From contig CM073889.1 of assembly GCA_037176705.1 (NCBI GenBank), forward strand, positions 102,813,890-102,877,889: a stretch of DNA of 64,000 bases, in the 5' to 3' direction. Below, in pieces: positions 1 through 11,624 of this stretch. The DNA is from Molossus alvarezi. Its lineage: Eukaryota; Chordata; Mammalia; Chiroptera; Molossidae. Under the pieces are notes generated by a model. The model saw only the letters and a list, made by a program, of their open reading frames with translations, had not been told where the DNA came from and did not search any database. Every line of letters starts with the position of its first letter. Within the stretch, counting starts at the first letter, position 1. A program made the position numbers and the translations under genes.

Positions 1-368
1 CACATATGGAAATAAGGGGGAAATAATTTACTGCTTGTGGGAAAAAATCTAATTGTGTTTTTTGAATACATATATATATTACACACATGGTATAAGTGTT
101 TATTCACTTAGTTTTTAAACAAATAAATTAAGTTTTTATCCCCTTCAGATATGTACTCTTGGAAATGAACCTGTGAGTCATATTTTTAAAAAAGAAACAA
201 ACAAAGACCTACCTTGTGTTTTATTTCAAATTTTATACTCCTGCGTGATCATTCATTTGATTATTTAAATCCCAGCTGACCTAAGGGGTTCCAAGAATGA
301 AATTTGCCTCTGAATGTACAAGTTTAAATATCTAAATGCACGGATCACATGTATTGGGGAAACAGTGC
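1..368. other. AT-rich sequence, no feature seen
   Basis: I see no open frame, repeat family or RNA gene here. The stretch is AT-rich, with a short TA run near 70-80. Confidence 0.5.
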
Positions 369-652
369 TCCGTCAGTGAGCTCAGGCTTCTATAACAACA
401 TTCTAGACCGGGGCACGCACAACAGAAGTTTATTTTTGACAGTTCTGGAGACTGAGCAGTCTGGTGTCTGGGGCGAGCCCTCTTCCTGGTTCGCAGATGG
501 CTGTCTTCCCATTGTGAGGGCACTAATCCTATTCATAAGGGTTCCACCCTCATGACCTAATCACCTCCCAAAGGTCCAATCTAATACCATCACATTGGGG
601 ATTAAAGTCAACACATACATTTCAGGGGTACACAAACATTCAGTTCATAGCA
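369..652 (-). mobile_element. MLT1-type solo LTR (ERVL-MaLR)
   Basis: Read on the minus strand, this follows the MLT1 LTR consensus. It opens with TGCTATGAACTGAATGTTTG (revcomp of about 633-652), followed by the 'cctaatc...ccaatgtgatggtatta' block and the 'gggaggtgattaggtcatgagggtggaaccc' block near 540-580. It closes with 'ccagaactgtcaaaaataaacttctgttg', which contains the poly(A) signal. MaLR LTRs are non-coding relics of ancient mammalian endogenous retroelements. No internal retroviral region is present, so this is a solo LTR, and it has lost some internal sequence relative to a typical 350-400 bp copy. The subfamily cannot be fixed by eye. Confidence 0.85.
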
Positions 653-1769
653 AATGCAGCCCCACCAGCAGAAGACCCATCTGTAACAAGACAGTAGAGA
701 AACTATTTATTACTAGGTAAGCACTGTCAGATTTACATGTCCGTAGGCAGCATAGGAGAGACTATGAGGTCTGGACAGAAGTGCTCACACATTTTTACAG
801 CGAATAGAACAAAGAATAATGGTAACATCTAATCTCTTTGAGAGGCAAATAGATGCACCTTGTGCTTGCCTCCCATGCGCCTCAGGAGAGACCTTGTTTT
901 GGGGGGATGTGCTTGCCGTGGCAAGAGTTAGAAGACCTATGACCTGGCTTTGTAAGATCAAAAGTTCTGTGACCTTTTAGTTGTCAAGGAGCCATCCTAA
1001 AGGGGTGAGGGCAGGAAGTTAGCCATATCCGTCCTCAAAGAAAATTCTATTTCACACTCACACCCCCAGCCCGTTCCCTGGGAGACCAGCTAGCTGTGAT
1101 TTGAGTGACGACTGTATAATTGGAAGAGGTATGTTACCTGCTAGGGTGATTATTTTGAATAAAAACACTAATGTGATATATAAGTCCTGGTTTATTTACT
1201 TAAAAAATTAGTTCCAGTCACAGTTTGCATGTGGGCTAAATTGCTCAGTGTGAAAGCTCATTTAAAAAGTCATTTTGCTGAGTCACTCATTCGGTGAAAA
1301 CCTGAGGGAGGTAATTAAACTGTGGGAGTTGGAGACAGAGAGAGCAGATGACTTGATCTTCTTACAAAAGAAACAAGAAGAAGAAGAGGGGACTTGGCTT
1401 GAGGAGCCGAGAAGGCCTTGAGCTGTAGAGATGCCCGGGCGTACACTGGGCTGCGTTAAAGACGAGGGGAGTCCAGACATGTCCCCAACACCGAGGAAGA
1501 ACTCTTGTGTGTTAATGCTGTGACTCCGATTACCTAAGGGCTGAGTGTCAGCTGTGAAGTACCCAAACTAAAGGAAACAGAAGTAGAGGATTACTCAATG
1601 GAGAGTAAAGATTAAAATGTTGTCCTAGATAAACAGAGTCGTGGGAGGGCAACCGGTTGTTGTTACGTGGATAGTTGTTCTTCCATCTGTCCACGCTTCA
1701 GACCAGCTGTCCCCAGGGGTCTCTGGGGTGATGAGATGCGTTTTATCCGCGCTGATCAACGTGGCGCCC
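653..1769. other. Unique sequence, no feature seen
   Basis: There are no coding frames of note and no repeat family that I recognise. It contains a polypurine patch near 1370-1390. Confidence 0.45.
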
Positions 1770-1905
1770 GCTCCTCACGTGGGTGGCTGAGCACCGACAC
1801 TGTAGCAGTGTGACGAAGGAACCGAACTCTTAATTCTGTTTAGTGTTAATTAATTTAAATGTCGATAGCCACACGGGCTCAGGGGCTTCTGTATTGGATA
1901 GTACT
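1770..1905. mobile_element. hAT-Charlie-like non-autonomous DNA transposon relic
   Basis: The series 'gtggctgagcac', 'aggaaccgaa', 'ttaattaatttaaat', 'agccacacggg' and finally 'gtattggatag' follows a common mammalian hAT-Charlie MITE (MER58/MER3-like). Its hallmark is a tail ending in a version of 'gtggctaccgtattggacag'. Only one end is clear and the opposite terminal repeat is not recognisable. The family assignment is from memory. Confidence 0.5.
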
Positions 1906-4099
1906 TTAATAAAGAACAGTACTTCCATAGTCCTTAGAAAGTACATATGCTTTTTTTCCCCCACAAAAGTGAATTTTGCCAATTTGTTTTCTTCTTTCAC
2001 ACAGCTATATTGCTTACTGGCAACGTAGAAAGCGTGAGTGGTTTCAAGTTTTCCGTTGCTGCGCGGTCCCTCTGTCTGCAGTGTCCCAGGCCCCCAGGGC
2101 GGGCTCATGCGCCAGAACAGGGCTCCAGGTGGTCCCCAGCTGCCATTTCAGACCCAGAGCCATGAGAGCAGCCACATGTCAGCTGACGGACATCAACACG
2201 TCACCTCTGTCCCGGTCATTGCCTCTTGTGTCTTTTCCTGAGCAGACGCTGTGTGAGGGCGAGGTGACACTTCCTTGTGGCACTCAGTGCAGAACTTTCG
2301 CGGCCTTTCAATGTCGGCCAGGGCTGGGGCGGACTCACCTTTTCAGATGTGAGTCTTTACCCTGCCACGAAAATGCATTTGTAACATCTCTTCTAACATC
2401 TCTTCTAGCATTTGTAACATCTCTTCTAACACAGGGCCATGTGTTCAGCATATACAAGAAGGATGAAGGAGCAAAATACAATTGCTTTCATTTCAAATCC
2501 TGCTGGCTTTACGGATAGTCCTTCCACCAGCCAGAGGGACGTTCAGGGATGCTGCGAGACAATGTCTTCATTTCCCAAGCAACTGCCTGAGACCCAGGGA
2601 AGGCAAGTGCTTTGTTCCAGGTCAGGGTTGGATGGTTGGTCCCTACAGAACCTGGATTTAGTTTATTAATTCTCGAGATTGATTTGTATTGGATTATACT
2701 TTCTTAATCATTAAAAATGTGATCAATTTGACTGAGGGGTAGAATATTCATAATAGTCTTCATACTCTCTTCTAGAAATTGGAAAAGACCTTTGCTTTCA
2801 CCCCCTATAGTGAGCTCCCACAGTCGGAACACTCTGCTAGGTCTGTCACCCCTGCTTGGTGCCGTTACTTCCACTGGCATCGGAATCTTGATCGAAAACC
2901 CCAGTGCCCATATTCCTGGCCCGATGTTGGGAAGGAAATTCAGTAAACATGACTTGAGCAATGCAGAGAGTCCACCCATCCCAAAGGTGACTTCTTACCC
3001 TCAGTGAAACTTCTGAACCATAGGGGACCCCCCGCCGCTCCGATGACTGTTGCTTATTGGGATGGAGCTGAGCTTCTCAGGACATCACACTGCCCCTCTG
3101 CTGAAGCAGAGAGAGGCGTGAGCAGTGAGAATCCCTTCGGCAGGAATGACCCCTCTGAACGCTGCCTCTGACCTCAGCAAAGCTGCTCCCTGTCCCCTGC
3201 TTCTGTGAGCTTATGACAAACCTTAGCCTGACTTCTGTTAGTGGGTTTATCCTCTTCATCTGTTTCTCCTCAGTTCCTGTGTTCTCTTTACTTTCCTGCC
3301 TGGTTCTTGGCCACAACCCTGGGTCATGCCCCATTCAGCCCTGTGCTCCTGACGAATCTGTCTTACGTGCTGATCCAATATAGGGTCACCTTGTTGTTGG
3401 GTCTTTCTCTGCCTTCCTGCCTGTCACTCTGTGGCTACGCTGGACAGTCTGTCTCTGTCACAGGAAGCAGAGTCTAATTCCCTGCCTGAGTTCCAGTCTC
3501 CATAAACATTTTCTAATATTTTTCTGGGTAAAGAGGAAAGATGACTGCCCTGCAGTTGGGTTTCTTTATTTCTCCTGTCCCAGCTGCTCCTCGGGGGATC
3601 AGAGGGCTAGACTCGGGGGTACTTTGGCACAGACTCTTGGGGTCCTGGGGTCATGATACAATACAGTTTTGTTGAATAAATGGTCATGTTGATTCTGGTT
3701 GACATATATTCTCATACACTTTTATTCCCCATGCACCTTCATATGCATTGTTCTCTTTGTCTCTCTTGACCTGGAATGAAGAAATTTCTGGATCACAAAG
3801 CAAGGTGGGAGATGAAACAGAAATCATTCGGGTGTTTGCACTCACAGAGTTTAAAGGCTTCACACTGGGCATTGTCACACTGTATTTCTGAAAACTTGTT
3901 ACTTCTACTGCTTTCCTTATTTCAGTTAACATCATCGCAATCGACCACATTACACAACTTGGAAATCTCTGACTCGTCTTCTGTTGCTCTGCCCACCACT
4001 CACACCCAGCAGTTACCAAGTATTATTGATCGAATCCTCTAAATATTTTTTTCAGTCCACTTTTTCTCTACTTCTTTGAGCAGTAGTCAGGGAGTGATT
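1906..4099. other. Mostly unique sequence without a supported gene
   Basis: A 180-codon plus-strand frame (1976-2518) overlaps other frames of similar length and shows no recognisable motif, so I treat it as chance. A short imperfect duplication is annotated separately. The stretch at 3000-3660 is moderately GC-rich, and I see no splice-bounded exon in it. Confidence 0.4.
2375..2430. repeat. Short tandem duplication, about 33-bp unit
   Basis: The block 'gcatttgtaacatctcttc' occurs twice, 33 bp apart. Within it, 'aacatctcttcta' recurs three times at shorter spacing. This is a small local duplication with no repeat-family match. Confidence 0.8.
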
Positions 4100-4715
4100 C
4101 CAGTCTTTCCCATCTATCATCCGGACAGTTAAAATAGTCTCCCAACTGGGTCTTCCCCCATCACACCTACCAAACTAATTGGCTACATTGCTTTTAGGGT
4201 GGCTAAGGTTGTCTTCTAAAACATATATTTCAAAATCCAAAGTTGTGTTCCCCTTGTTAAAGCCTATAGAGCCAACAGGGCAATATCCCAATTCCTTGGC
4301 AAGGTTTTTTCAGACGCTATTTATAACACCTATCCATCACACAGCCTAGACTCCATCGAAGGACCTTTTTATATGCCTTCCTGTGCCTTTGCCCAAAGGC
4401 CTCCTGCTTCGTCTTCAAGATGCAGCTCAAGATACAACTGTTTCCCCTCTGTGTGTCTGTCCGTATTCCCTCCACCAGATACTTGTGGCTTACCCCAGGG
4501 TTCCAACAGTTCATTGTCTTTTTCATGTCTTTTGCTCTTATCACTGTGTGCCACATAGACTTACTGTTCTGTTTGTCTAGCTTATAGTCAGTGGGTGGGG
4601 TGAAGGCTAGTTTTAATCTTGTAACTCTTCATTCCATTTGCCTTCTTTCTTGCTATCACATCAGCCTTCAGCCTTGGCATAGTATCTAACAAGTATTAAG
4701 TGTGCATTAAATGTT
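4100..4715 (+). mobile_element. LINE L2, 3' portion, diverged
   Basis: The order of landmarks follows the L2 3' region. There is a 'gttaaagcctatagagcc' block, then 'cctttgcccaaaggcc', then 'gtcttcaagatgcagctcaag'. It ends with 'ggcatagtatctaacaagta' followed by 'cattaaatgtt', like the usual 'tggcacatagtaggtgctcaataaatgttt'. Divergence is high, as expected for L2, and the boundaries are approximate. Confidence 0.55.
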
Positions 4716-4749
4716 AATTTTCTTGCCCATTCCAATAAAAGTAAAAGTG

Positions 4750-4853
4750 ACTGTCATTTATTTAGGGATTAGTACATTTTATTCACTGTGCTTTATGTAC
4801 CTAATTGAATTTTGGTATTATTATCTCCATATTCTTTATAAGGATACTGAGGT
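4750..4853 (+). mobile_element. MIR SINE fragment
   Basis: The string runs from a 'catttatttagggattag' start, through 'cactgtgctttatgtac', to 'ttattatctccat' and 'aaggatactgagg'. This tracks the core of the mammalian-wide MIR element on the plus strand. The tRNA-related head and the tail are missing. Confidence 0.6.
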
Positions 4854-6009
4854 TTCTTCTTTATTTGCCTTTTCTTCTAGGATATTACAAATGATTGATC
4901 AGTCAATCTAACAAATAAATTTGCCATTAATTGTTTATGGATTCTTTTGGGTGATCATTGCCCTTGTCAGGCACGATATATGCTATTCATTAGGACCCTT
5001 CCAAGCTTTTGTTGTAAATAGTGACGCTAATGATTGTTCAGTGGTGTGCTGGAGTCAAATTGTGCTGGTTCTTGAGAACTGATTGTTAAAATTTTCATGA
5101 CTTTTATTAGATGGCGATTAAACTCAGACTTCATTAATAATTAAATGACGCAAATTTATCAAACAAATTATATTTTAAACATTGCCTCCTAATGATTTTA
5201 CTGCATTTTACTATTAGCTATATTCTTGAGGTTATACTTTTATTGTACCTGTGCGGTATAAATGCTATATAATGGTATGCTACTGTGTATCTTTCTCTAA
5301 CTCAGTATTTAGTGACTTCACATTGGTGGTTTAAAATTTGCCATGATGAGAGTATTTACACCATAGGAAATGGCAAATAGTACAACTGAGAACTTTTATT
5401 CCCACGGCTCTCCTGGTTATTAAACATTTAGCAGAACATCAGTGGGATGGCAGCATATTCAAAGATGTTATTATGCCAATACGCACCAATATAGCCAGAG
5501 CTAGCCATTAAAAACCAATGCCTGGCCCAATAGGGGCCTCCCAGGCTCTGATCCTGCACCAGCCCTTCACTATTTCAGGCACAGTGAAGAGACGGGCCCA
5601 TTTTTGATGGGGAGTATCTTTCATTGGTTGCCAATTATACCAAGTAGGCAAACACTTATTCAACTGACACATAGCACCAGCATGAAAACATCAGTCTTCA
5701 TCCTCTAATGGAAAAGGCTCTTAGTGTCATAGAACAGCCTGTTCTGTATATTACACACCACAGGGGGTCGCCATTTTCATCTAACAGGTTGATTCCAGCC
5801 TTGGCTGCATATTTGAGACCACTGAGGAATTCTTACAAAAATAACCTCCAGGCCCCAGTTCAACCTGAATCTATTTCTGGGGAGAAGGAGTTTGAGAAAT
5901 CCGTACCCTGACATTATTATTTTCTAAAAGGTCTCTGAGTGATTTCAATAAGCAGTCACTAATCCAACCTATAGAATGAGGTCAGAAATGAACAGTCCGC
6001 ATACCTTGG
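4854..6009. other. AT-rich unique sequence, no feature seen
   Basis: I see no coding frame and no clear repeat family here. Confidence 0.45.
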
Positions 6010-6195
6010 TCGGAGTTGGAGTTTTACTGTTCACCAGCAGTGTGATGCTGGGAAGGTCAGTTTCACTGTCCGAGCCTTGGGTTTTACATCTGTGCAATGG
6101 GGAGATGAATGACCCGTCTCACAGAATGCCCTAGAAATTACATGCAAGTGTACGTGAGTGCAAGTTCTGAATGGCAAGGTACTGAACAATACAAG
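6010..6195 (-). mobile_element. MIR SINE
   Basis: On the plus strand the reverse MIR core is visible: 'gtgatgctgggaaggtcag', then 'gagccttgggttttacatct', 'gcaatggggagatgaatga' and 'gaaattacatgcaagtg'. This matches the antisense MIR run of 'tgaccttgggcaagt...cctcagtttcctcatctgtaaaatgggg'. Confidence 0.75.
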
Positions 6196-8204
6196 TGGCT
6201 TTGGCTGCTACCACATCCTTGCTTTGTCCAACAAATAAGCATGTAGCCAAATTGCATGCATCAGTGTTCAGGTGCTTTATTTAGACCAGCCAAAAAATGC
6301 TCTGCTCATGTCTGGGGGGATGGACAGTGCTAATAACTTTAAACACACCTGGTATAATTGTGGGATCTAGTTTGAATGCACATCGCCCTCCAACACTGTT
6401 TTGGAAAAGCCAGCTGAGATACTGGCCTGGGTAACATCGCAGGGCAGGGAGCGCCAAAGGTTAATTACAACGGGATGCTCCTGTGCCATTCTGCTGCCCT
6501 GCTGCTCCATGTCACCCGGTGTCACCTTGCTCTTTTCATGGAACAGGAAAGCCAATCACTCCCATGACCTTTGAGTCTCTTCCCTTTGTTTTAGAAGCAA
6601 ATACTCTTTACCCTCCAGGATTACACAAGTAGAAAATTGTGAAAACAATGTTCCAATTCCTTTGTTTGCTGAAATATGAAGGATCCTGGCTAGAAGCTTA
6701 TGTCTGAGAGGAGGAGACAAGAAGGCTCACTATTTAACTTCCAACCAGCCTGGGCAGAGTCTGGGCCCTGAGTTACTTTTGTCACATCCTAACGCTTCGG
6801 GAGGGTAGCAAAGGCAGCGGCCTGACTCCCAAACCCAGGAACGCCTCAGCTGACATTCAAGAACAAGCTGTCGTGTGCAGGAGCACCAGCTGTCCCGACA
6901 TCAGAAAGGGGATGTCACCGATCCAAGGAGAGCTTTGGCAGAAAGAGCCAATTGACAAGATTTTTTTCTTTTTTCTAATTAATTCTGATTTTCTGATTAA
7001 TGAATGCCTATAGTTAAAAACATCAATGCAGAAAGGCATAATACGTCAAAAGTATCCATAATTATAAGTAACAAATCATCGTTTTAAATTTTGGAGCATA
7101 TTTTTAAATATTTATTTTGCAGAATGTCTGCTTATAACATAATGTTCATGATCCTCCTCCAATAAAAAACCGTTATGAACAGCTTTGAGAATAAAACCAA
7201 ATATGTTAATACTACACTTTTATTCTCTTTCTGCATGCACCACATACACACACACACACACGCACATGCACACGCACACGTGTTCACACACGCACACAAT
7301 GAACTACACACTGTGCTATGTGTTGGTTTTTAATTAGAACCATTCTGAAAAAGGGGTTTTGTTGTCGGTATTAGCACAGAATTCCGGGGCTGGCAGAGAT
7401 GGGCAGCCCTCATCTGAAAGCTCTCCTGCGTCAGGCACATTTCGGGTTCGCATCCCCCAGTAATCCCATAAAACATACATTGCAGTGTCTGCATCATCTT
7501 CTGCATCTCATCTTGGAAAACCAAACAAGATTAAAAGTATCGCCCCTCCAAACGCTAGCAGCTAGCTCGGTGCTCGGTGCTCAGTCCTCGGCTCCGTGAA
7601 AGGGGCCAGCGAGCCGGCCGGGGGGAGGACGGCTGGGAAGTGCGGCCAGAGCTCCCAATGTCCCTCTAGGAGCAGATGCTCATCAGCAGGGTGGAGGAAG
7701 GCCAGCGCTCTTGCAGTTACTGTGAACAGCCGCAGGAAAGGGCCTACACGGAGAGCCAGGCTGGCCAGAAATAGAATCGCCATCCCGGAAGAGTCAAATT
7801 AGCTTATCAGATGGTCCAGCTTTTGCCTTTCCATATGGAATAGAGGAGACTCTTCAGTTTGAGAAACTGTTAGAATACCCATAGTCTAAAGGTCCTTCCC
7901 TAAAATCCATACCAGCCTGCCCACATGTTCTGGGGTGGAATCCCAGCCCCCTCGTATCGCAACCTGGATAGGCAACCTTGGAGGGTATCTGATGCTTCGG
8001 TAGCAGGTCCATTCACAGAGTCCACTCTTGGTTCACACACTGTCATGATGTGTCCCCAGCAACCAATGGACATTTCTTAGGAGGGTTGAAGGTTAGTAAT
8101 GTTCTTTAAGGCTTGATGCGGTATCCACATATGGTTTCTCACTAGCCCATGGATATGTATTTATTTATCCTCATTTAATCAACTATTAAAAGAGATTTAC
8201 AGAA
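6196..8204. other. Unique sequence with one GC-rich block; no gene supported
   Basis: Apart from the CA-rich microsatellite at 7240, no repeat is evident. The part at 7545-7800 is clearly richer in G+C and CpG than its surroundings and opens with the near-repeat 'gctcggtgctcggtgctcag'. It has short frames on both strands but no recognisable protein motif, so I cannot call an exon or promoter. Confidence 0.4.
7240..7299. repeat. Compound CA/CG-rich microsatellite
   Basis: A pure (AC)n run passes into interrupted 'acgcacatgcacacgcacac' units. Interruptions of this kind indicate an ageing dinucleotide repeat. Confidence 0.95.
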
Positions 8205-8440
8205 TGAATATTAAATACCTTGGGGAATGCAAAGAAATATAGGGCATGATCTTTACCCTAAAGAAGCTTCCATTCTGGAGGCATAAAACAGATACATGTA
8301 AAACATGCTGAGGCAGAATGTGAGTAAACATAGATTTACATAGTATGTATGAAAACAGGTCAGATCAGGGGTCTTTAAGGCTTCCTCTCAGAAGGCAAGC
8401 TTTATCTCAGCCCTGATGAATGAATAAAAATGTGGATAGA
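8205..8440 (-). mobile_element. Probable LINE L2 3' portion, antisense
   Basis: The plus strand reads 'ccttggggaatgcaaag', then 'ctttaccctaaagaagcttccattctgg', then 'ggtctttaaggcttcctctcagaaggcaagctttat', then 'ctgatgaatgaat'. This is the usual order of an antisense L2 3' end. It is a diverged copy and could be a related LINE (L3/CR1). Confidence 0.5.
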
Positions 8441-8459
8441 ATAGGGTAGGAGGATCGGA

Positions 8460-8475
8460 GATATATATGTATGTG

Positions 8476-8508
<33 letters not shown>
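8460..8508. repeat. TA/TG to (AC)n microsatellite
   Basis: An imperfect 'atatatatgtatgtgtat' lead-in is followed by about 15 pure AC units (8479-8507). Confidence 0.95.
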
Positions 8509-8510
<2 letters not shown>

Positions 8511-8584
8511 ACCAATAATTGCCCTAAAATAATACGATTAGTATACATATTAATATTTTGACTTATATCTCTTCAAACTTTTTT

Positions 8585-9165
8585 TTGTGACTATGATTAT
8601 TGGGTGCATAACATATATATTTATCCAGATGGAACCACAGTTTATTTGTTCTGTTATCTATTTTTCTTACCTCCATTTATCATGAACATCTTTTCACGTC
8701 ACCAAGTACAGACTATCATCCTCATTTTTAAAGACTAGATTGCATTATATTTTCTGTATGAACCATAATATTTGAATACAATATTCTGCTATATGTTCAA
8801 ATTATTTCCAGTTTCAGTTTCAGCATATGCCATTTATTTCCTTAGGACAAATTCCGATAAGTGGAGTTGCTAGGTCAAAGGACATGTGCCTTCTTTTGAG
8901 ACTTTTGGTACATATTATCTGAATGTCCTCTGGGAGGGTTAGAAAAACATTTAATCTCACCAGGCGTATAGAAGAACATGCTTTTCCCACACACTCATAA
9001 ACAGTAGACAGTAACATTTTCATTCTTCTTTTATAGTCTTATAGGTAAACCATTTTATGCTCTTTCTGTTTTAATTTGTATTCCTTGATAATTGGTGAGG
9101 TTAAACAAAACATTTTTTATAAGTTCTCTGGCCAACTGTAGAATAGAAGTATTTTCTCGATTTTC
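8585..9165 (-). mobile_element. Old L1 (L1M-type) ORF2/3' region, antisense
   Basis: The plus strand carries the familiar antisense L1M series: 'atgaacatcttttcac', 'ttatttccagtttcag', 'aattccgataagtggagttgctaggtcaaagg', 'taatctcaccag', then 'ttttaatttgtattccttgataattggtgagg' and 'ataagttctctggcc'. The coding frame is destroyed throughout. Such copies predate the bat radiation. Confidence 0.8.
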
Positions 9166-10622
9166 CACAACACACCGACCTTCATGTGTCCAATTAAAGG
9201 TACTGAAAGGGTGAACTAACTAGTTTACGGGACCCAGGGACACGAGCTGGAGATTACGTACTGCATCACCTTTAAAATTTCCTGGGACTAACCACTAAGG
9301 AGAAACAAATGAACCCACATGGAAAGCAAGGTGCTTGTAAATTCCTCAGTTCGCACCGACACTGAATTATACCGAGAGTTAACAGAAAACTAGATTGATC
9401 CTTTTTTTTTTTTCCCCCAGCTATTGCCTGAACGTTATCAAATACGTCTTAAACTTGGCCCGATCCTATGGAAGCCCCTCTGACACAGTTATTTACCAGG
9501 CATCCTCGTCTACAATCACTTGAATATTATCCTCTTTGCCAATCACAGCCCATTGCAACTGATCAGCTTTTCTCTAAACACTGTAAATTGTGTGAATGCA
9601 AAATAATGGCCACCCATCTTTGCCCAGAGACTGTCCTGACTTAGTCTGGCTATCATTCCCTATCATACAGTCACTATGGTGATGTATGCAGGACACATAC
9701 ATATATACCTGTGTATCTGTTTATGCCTGGAGGCTTATTTCAAAGATGATGAGGAAATAGTACTCAGAAACCAGGGCCCTCCTCTGTGGGGAGGGATCCT
9801 CGTCTCTCTATAGCCATGTGACTATTTCTTTTGTGTAGTTCTAAGATAATTGTATTGTTTATTTTACAGGGACCTGTCTTCCTCATTGGGTTATGGGCAT
9901 TCTGAGAATAGGGGAATTCTGTGATTCTTTTTTATAACACCTGGCACTTAGTAGCTGATTAATAAATATTTCTTGAAACATGCAATGGAATTCTCAATGG
10001 GGTTTGCAAAGTGGTAAGGGCAGGTCTTCAGAGGAACTAGAGGGAAATCCAAAGTCACCTGAAAGAGGAAGTTTTCTGAAAAGAGAGTGACACGGTCAAA
10101 CTTTGCCTACTTTGCAATTTTGTCTGAAGCTAGTCCTATGGGCTACCAATGCCTAAACTCTTGGATTTCACACATTAGTAAAATACTTGACCAAATAACA
10201 AAAAACAACAAAATGTTATCATTTTCTATAAGAAGCTTTGATACTCTAAAAGGAAGAGACATACAACCTGAGGATAAAGAAGAGTTTTTGATTTTTTAAA
10301 ATTAAACACATTTAGCTCATGAAGATCTCTGCTTTGTCTTTGTTGGTCTACTTTCCGGTTGGACTTGTGAAGGCTTCATTTCACAATAGCACCAACATAC
10401 AGACCGGTGTCTCAAAACTGCTAGTGTCCCCCAATATCGGGGCTGAGTGAGGACAAATTGATTGAATGCAGAGGGCGCTCTAGCAGACGGACCATGCACC
10501 CTCACGCTGGCCGCAGCGATAAATGCCATGGAGAAGATAGTGTCACAAGAAGGAGATCAGTTCCTATGATTATTTATGGGATAAGGGAGAAGCTTGATGA
10601 CATAGTTTTTTGTTTTTTTTTA
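9166..10622. other. Unique sequence between L1 copies
   Basis: No gene is supported. An L2 end (9840-9983) is annotated separately. A poly-T/poly-C patch lies near 9403-9418. Confidence 0.4.
9840..9983 (+). mobile_element. LINE L2 3' end
   Basis: The sequence ends with 'cacctggcacttagtagctgattaataaatatttcttga', close to the canonical L2 terminus, preceded by 'acagggacctgtcttcctcattggg'. Plus orientation. Confidence 0.65.
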
Positions 10623-10638
10623 ATTGTTGCTTTGTTTT

Positions 10639-11482
10639 TTTTTTTTGAAAGCTCACTGATAAATTTTTTTAAATTTAATTAATTAATTTATTTTTGTTAC
10701 AGATGTTTCTCCTTTTGCCCCCATTGATTCCACCCACCCCCTCCCTCCCTGCCCTGTCCCCAGCTTTGTTGTCCATGTCCACTGTTCATGCATACATGCA
10801 TATAAGTTCTGTGGTTTATCTCTCCCCCACCACCCCCTCTTCTGGGGACTGTCAGTCTGTACCCCACTTTCACATCTCTGGGACTACCCCATTCCTCAGA
10901 CTGTTATGTTCATTATATTCCACAAATAAGTGAGATCATATGATACTTGTCTTTCTCTGTTTGGCTTGTTTTGCTTAGGATAATACTTTCTAAGAGACAT
11001 ATGAAGAAATGCTCAACATCACTAATCATCAGAGAGATGCAAATTAAAACAACAATGAGGTATCACCTCACACCTGTCAGAATGGCTGCCATCAACAAAT
11101 CATCAAACAACAAGGGTTGGCGAGGGTGTGGAGAAAAGGGGACTCTGGTACACTGCTGGTGGGAATGCAGACTGGTGCAGCCACTATGGAAAACACTATG
11201 GTGTTACATCAAAAAATTAAAAATTAAACTTCCATTTGACCCAGTGATCCCACTTTTAGGAATATACCCTAAGAAGCCTGAAACACCAATCAGAAAGAAT
11301 ATATGTACCCCTATGTTCATAGCAGCACTACTTAAATAGCTAGGATCTGGAAACAGCCCAAATGTCCATCACTAGACGAATGGATAAAAAAGCAGTGGTA
11401 CGTATACACAATGGAGTACTATGCAGCGGTAAGAAAGAAAGATCTCTTATCCTTTGAGACGACATGGAGGGACCTGGAAAGT
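10639..11482 (-). mobile_element. Bat L1 insertion with inverted 5' part (twin priming)
   Basis: A 16-bp direct repeat, ATTGTTGCTTTGTTTT, flanks the block at 10623-10638 and 11483-11498 and marks the TSD. Inside, 10647-10986 is an L1 3' UTR in minus orientation (antisense tail, then 'gttacagatgtttctccttt'). 10987-11482 is the 3' part of ORF2 in plus orientation ('gctcaacatcactaatcatc' to 'catggagggacctggaaag'). The 3' UTR piece begins in L1 coordinates almost exactly where the inverted ORF2 piece ends ('ggaaagtatt'/'gtattat'). This is the structure made by twin priming during target-primed reverse transcription. A 15-bp non-tail stretch (10648-10662) lies between two A-rich tails and is discussed in the findings. 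Confidence 0.92.
10947..11339 (+). pseudogene. L1 ORF2 C-terminal fragment in the inverted segment
   Basis: The frame is open for 130 codons. From about residue 18 it reads as the C-terminal part of L1 ORF2 protein, with the landmarks '[17 protein letters not shown]' and '[16 protein letters not shown]'. The first residues come from the antisense 3' UTR piece and are not natural protein. L1 ORF2 encodes endonuclease and reverse transcriptase; neither domain is present here, only the tail beyond them, and it ends at an in-frame stop. It is a non-functional remnant of a 5'-truncated insertion. Confidence 0.85.
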
Positions 11483-11624
11483 ATTGTTGCTTTGTTTTAA
11501 AGAAATGAAGAGGACATTTGGGCTGCATGCTGGATGGACCTGCAGACAACAGGCAATGAATGCCATCGGTGCCACTCACTGACTTTATAATTTCCATCTC
11601 AATTGGACAAAAATCTGGGAATCT

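Noticed and set aside
369..652. Possibility that the MLT1 LTR belongs to a complete provirus
   Set aside because: No gag, pol or second LTR follows on either side. It is a solo LTR.
1976..2518. 180-codon plus-strand frame
   Set aside because: No motif, overlapped by frames of other registers, and it runs through a local tandem duplication. Chance is the simplest reading.
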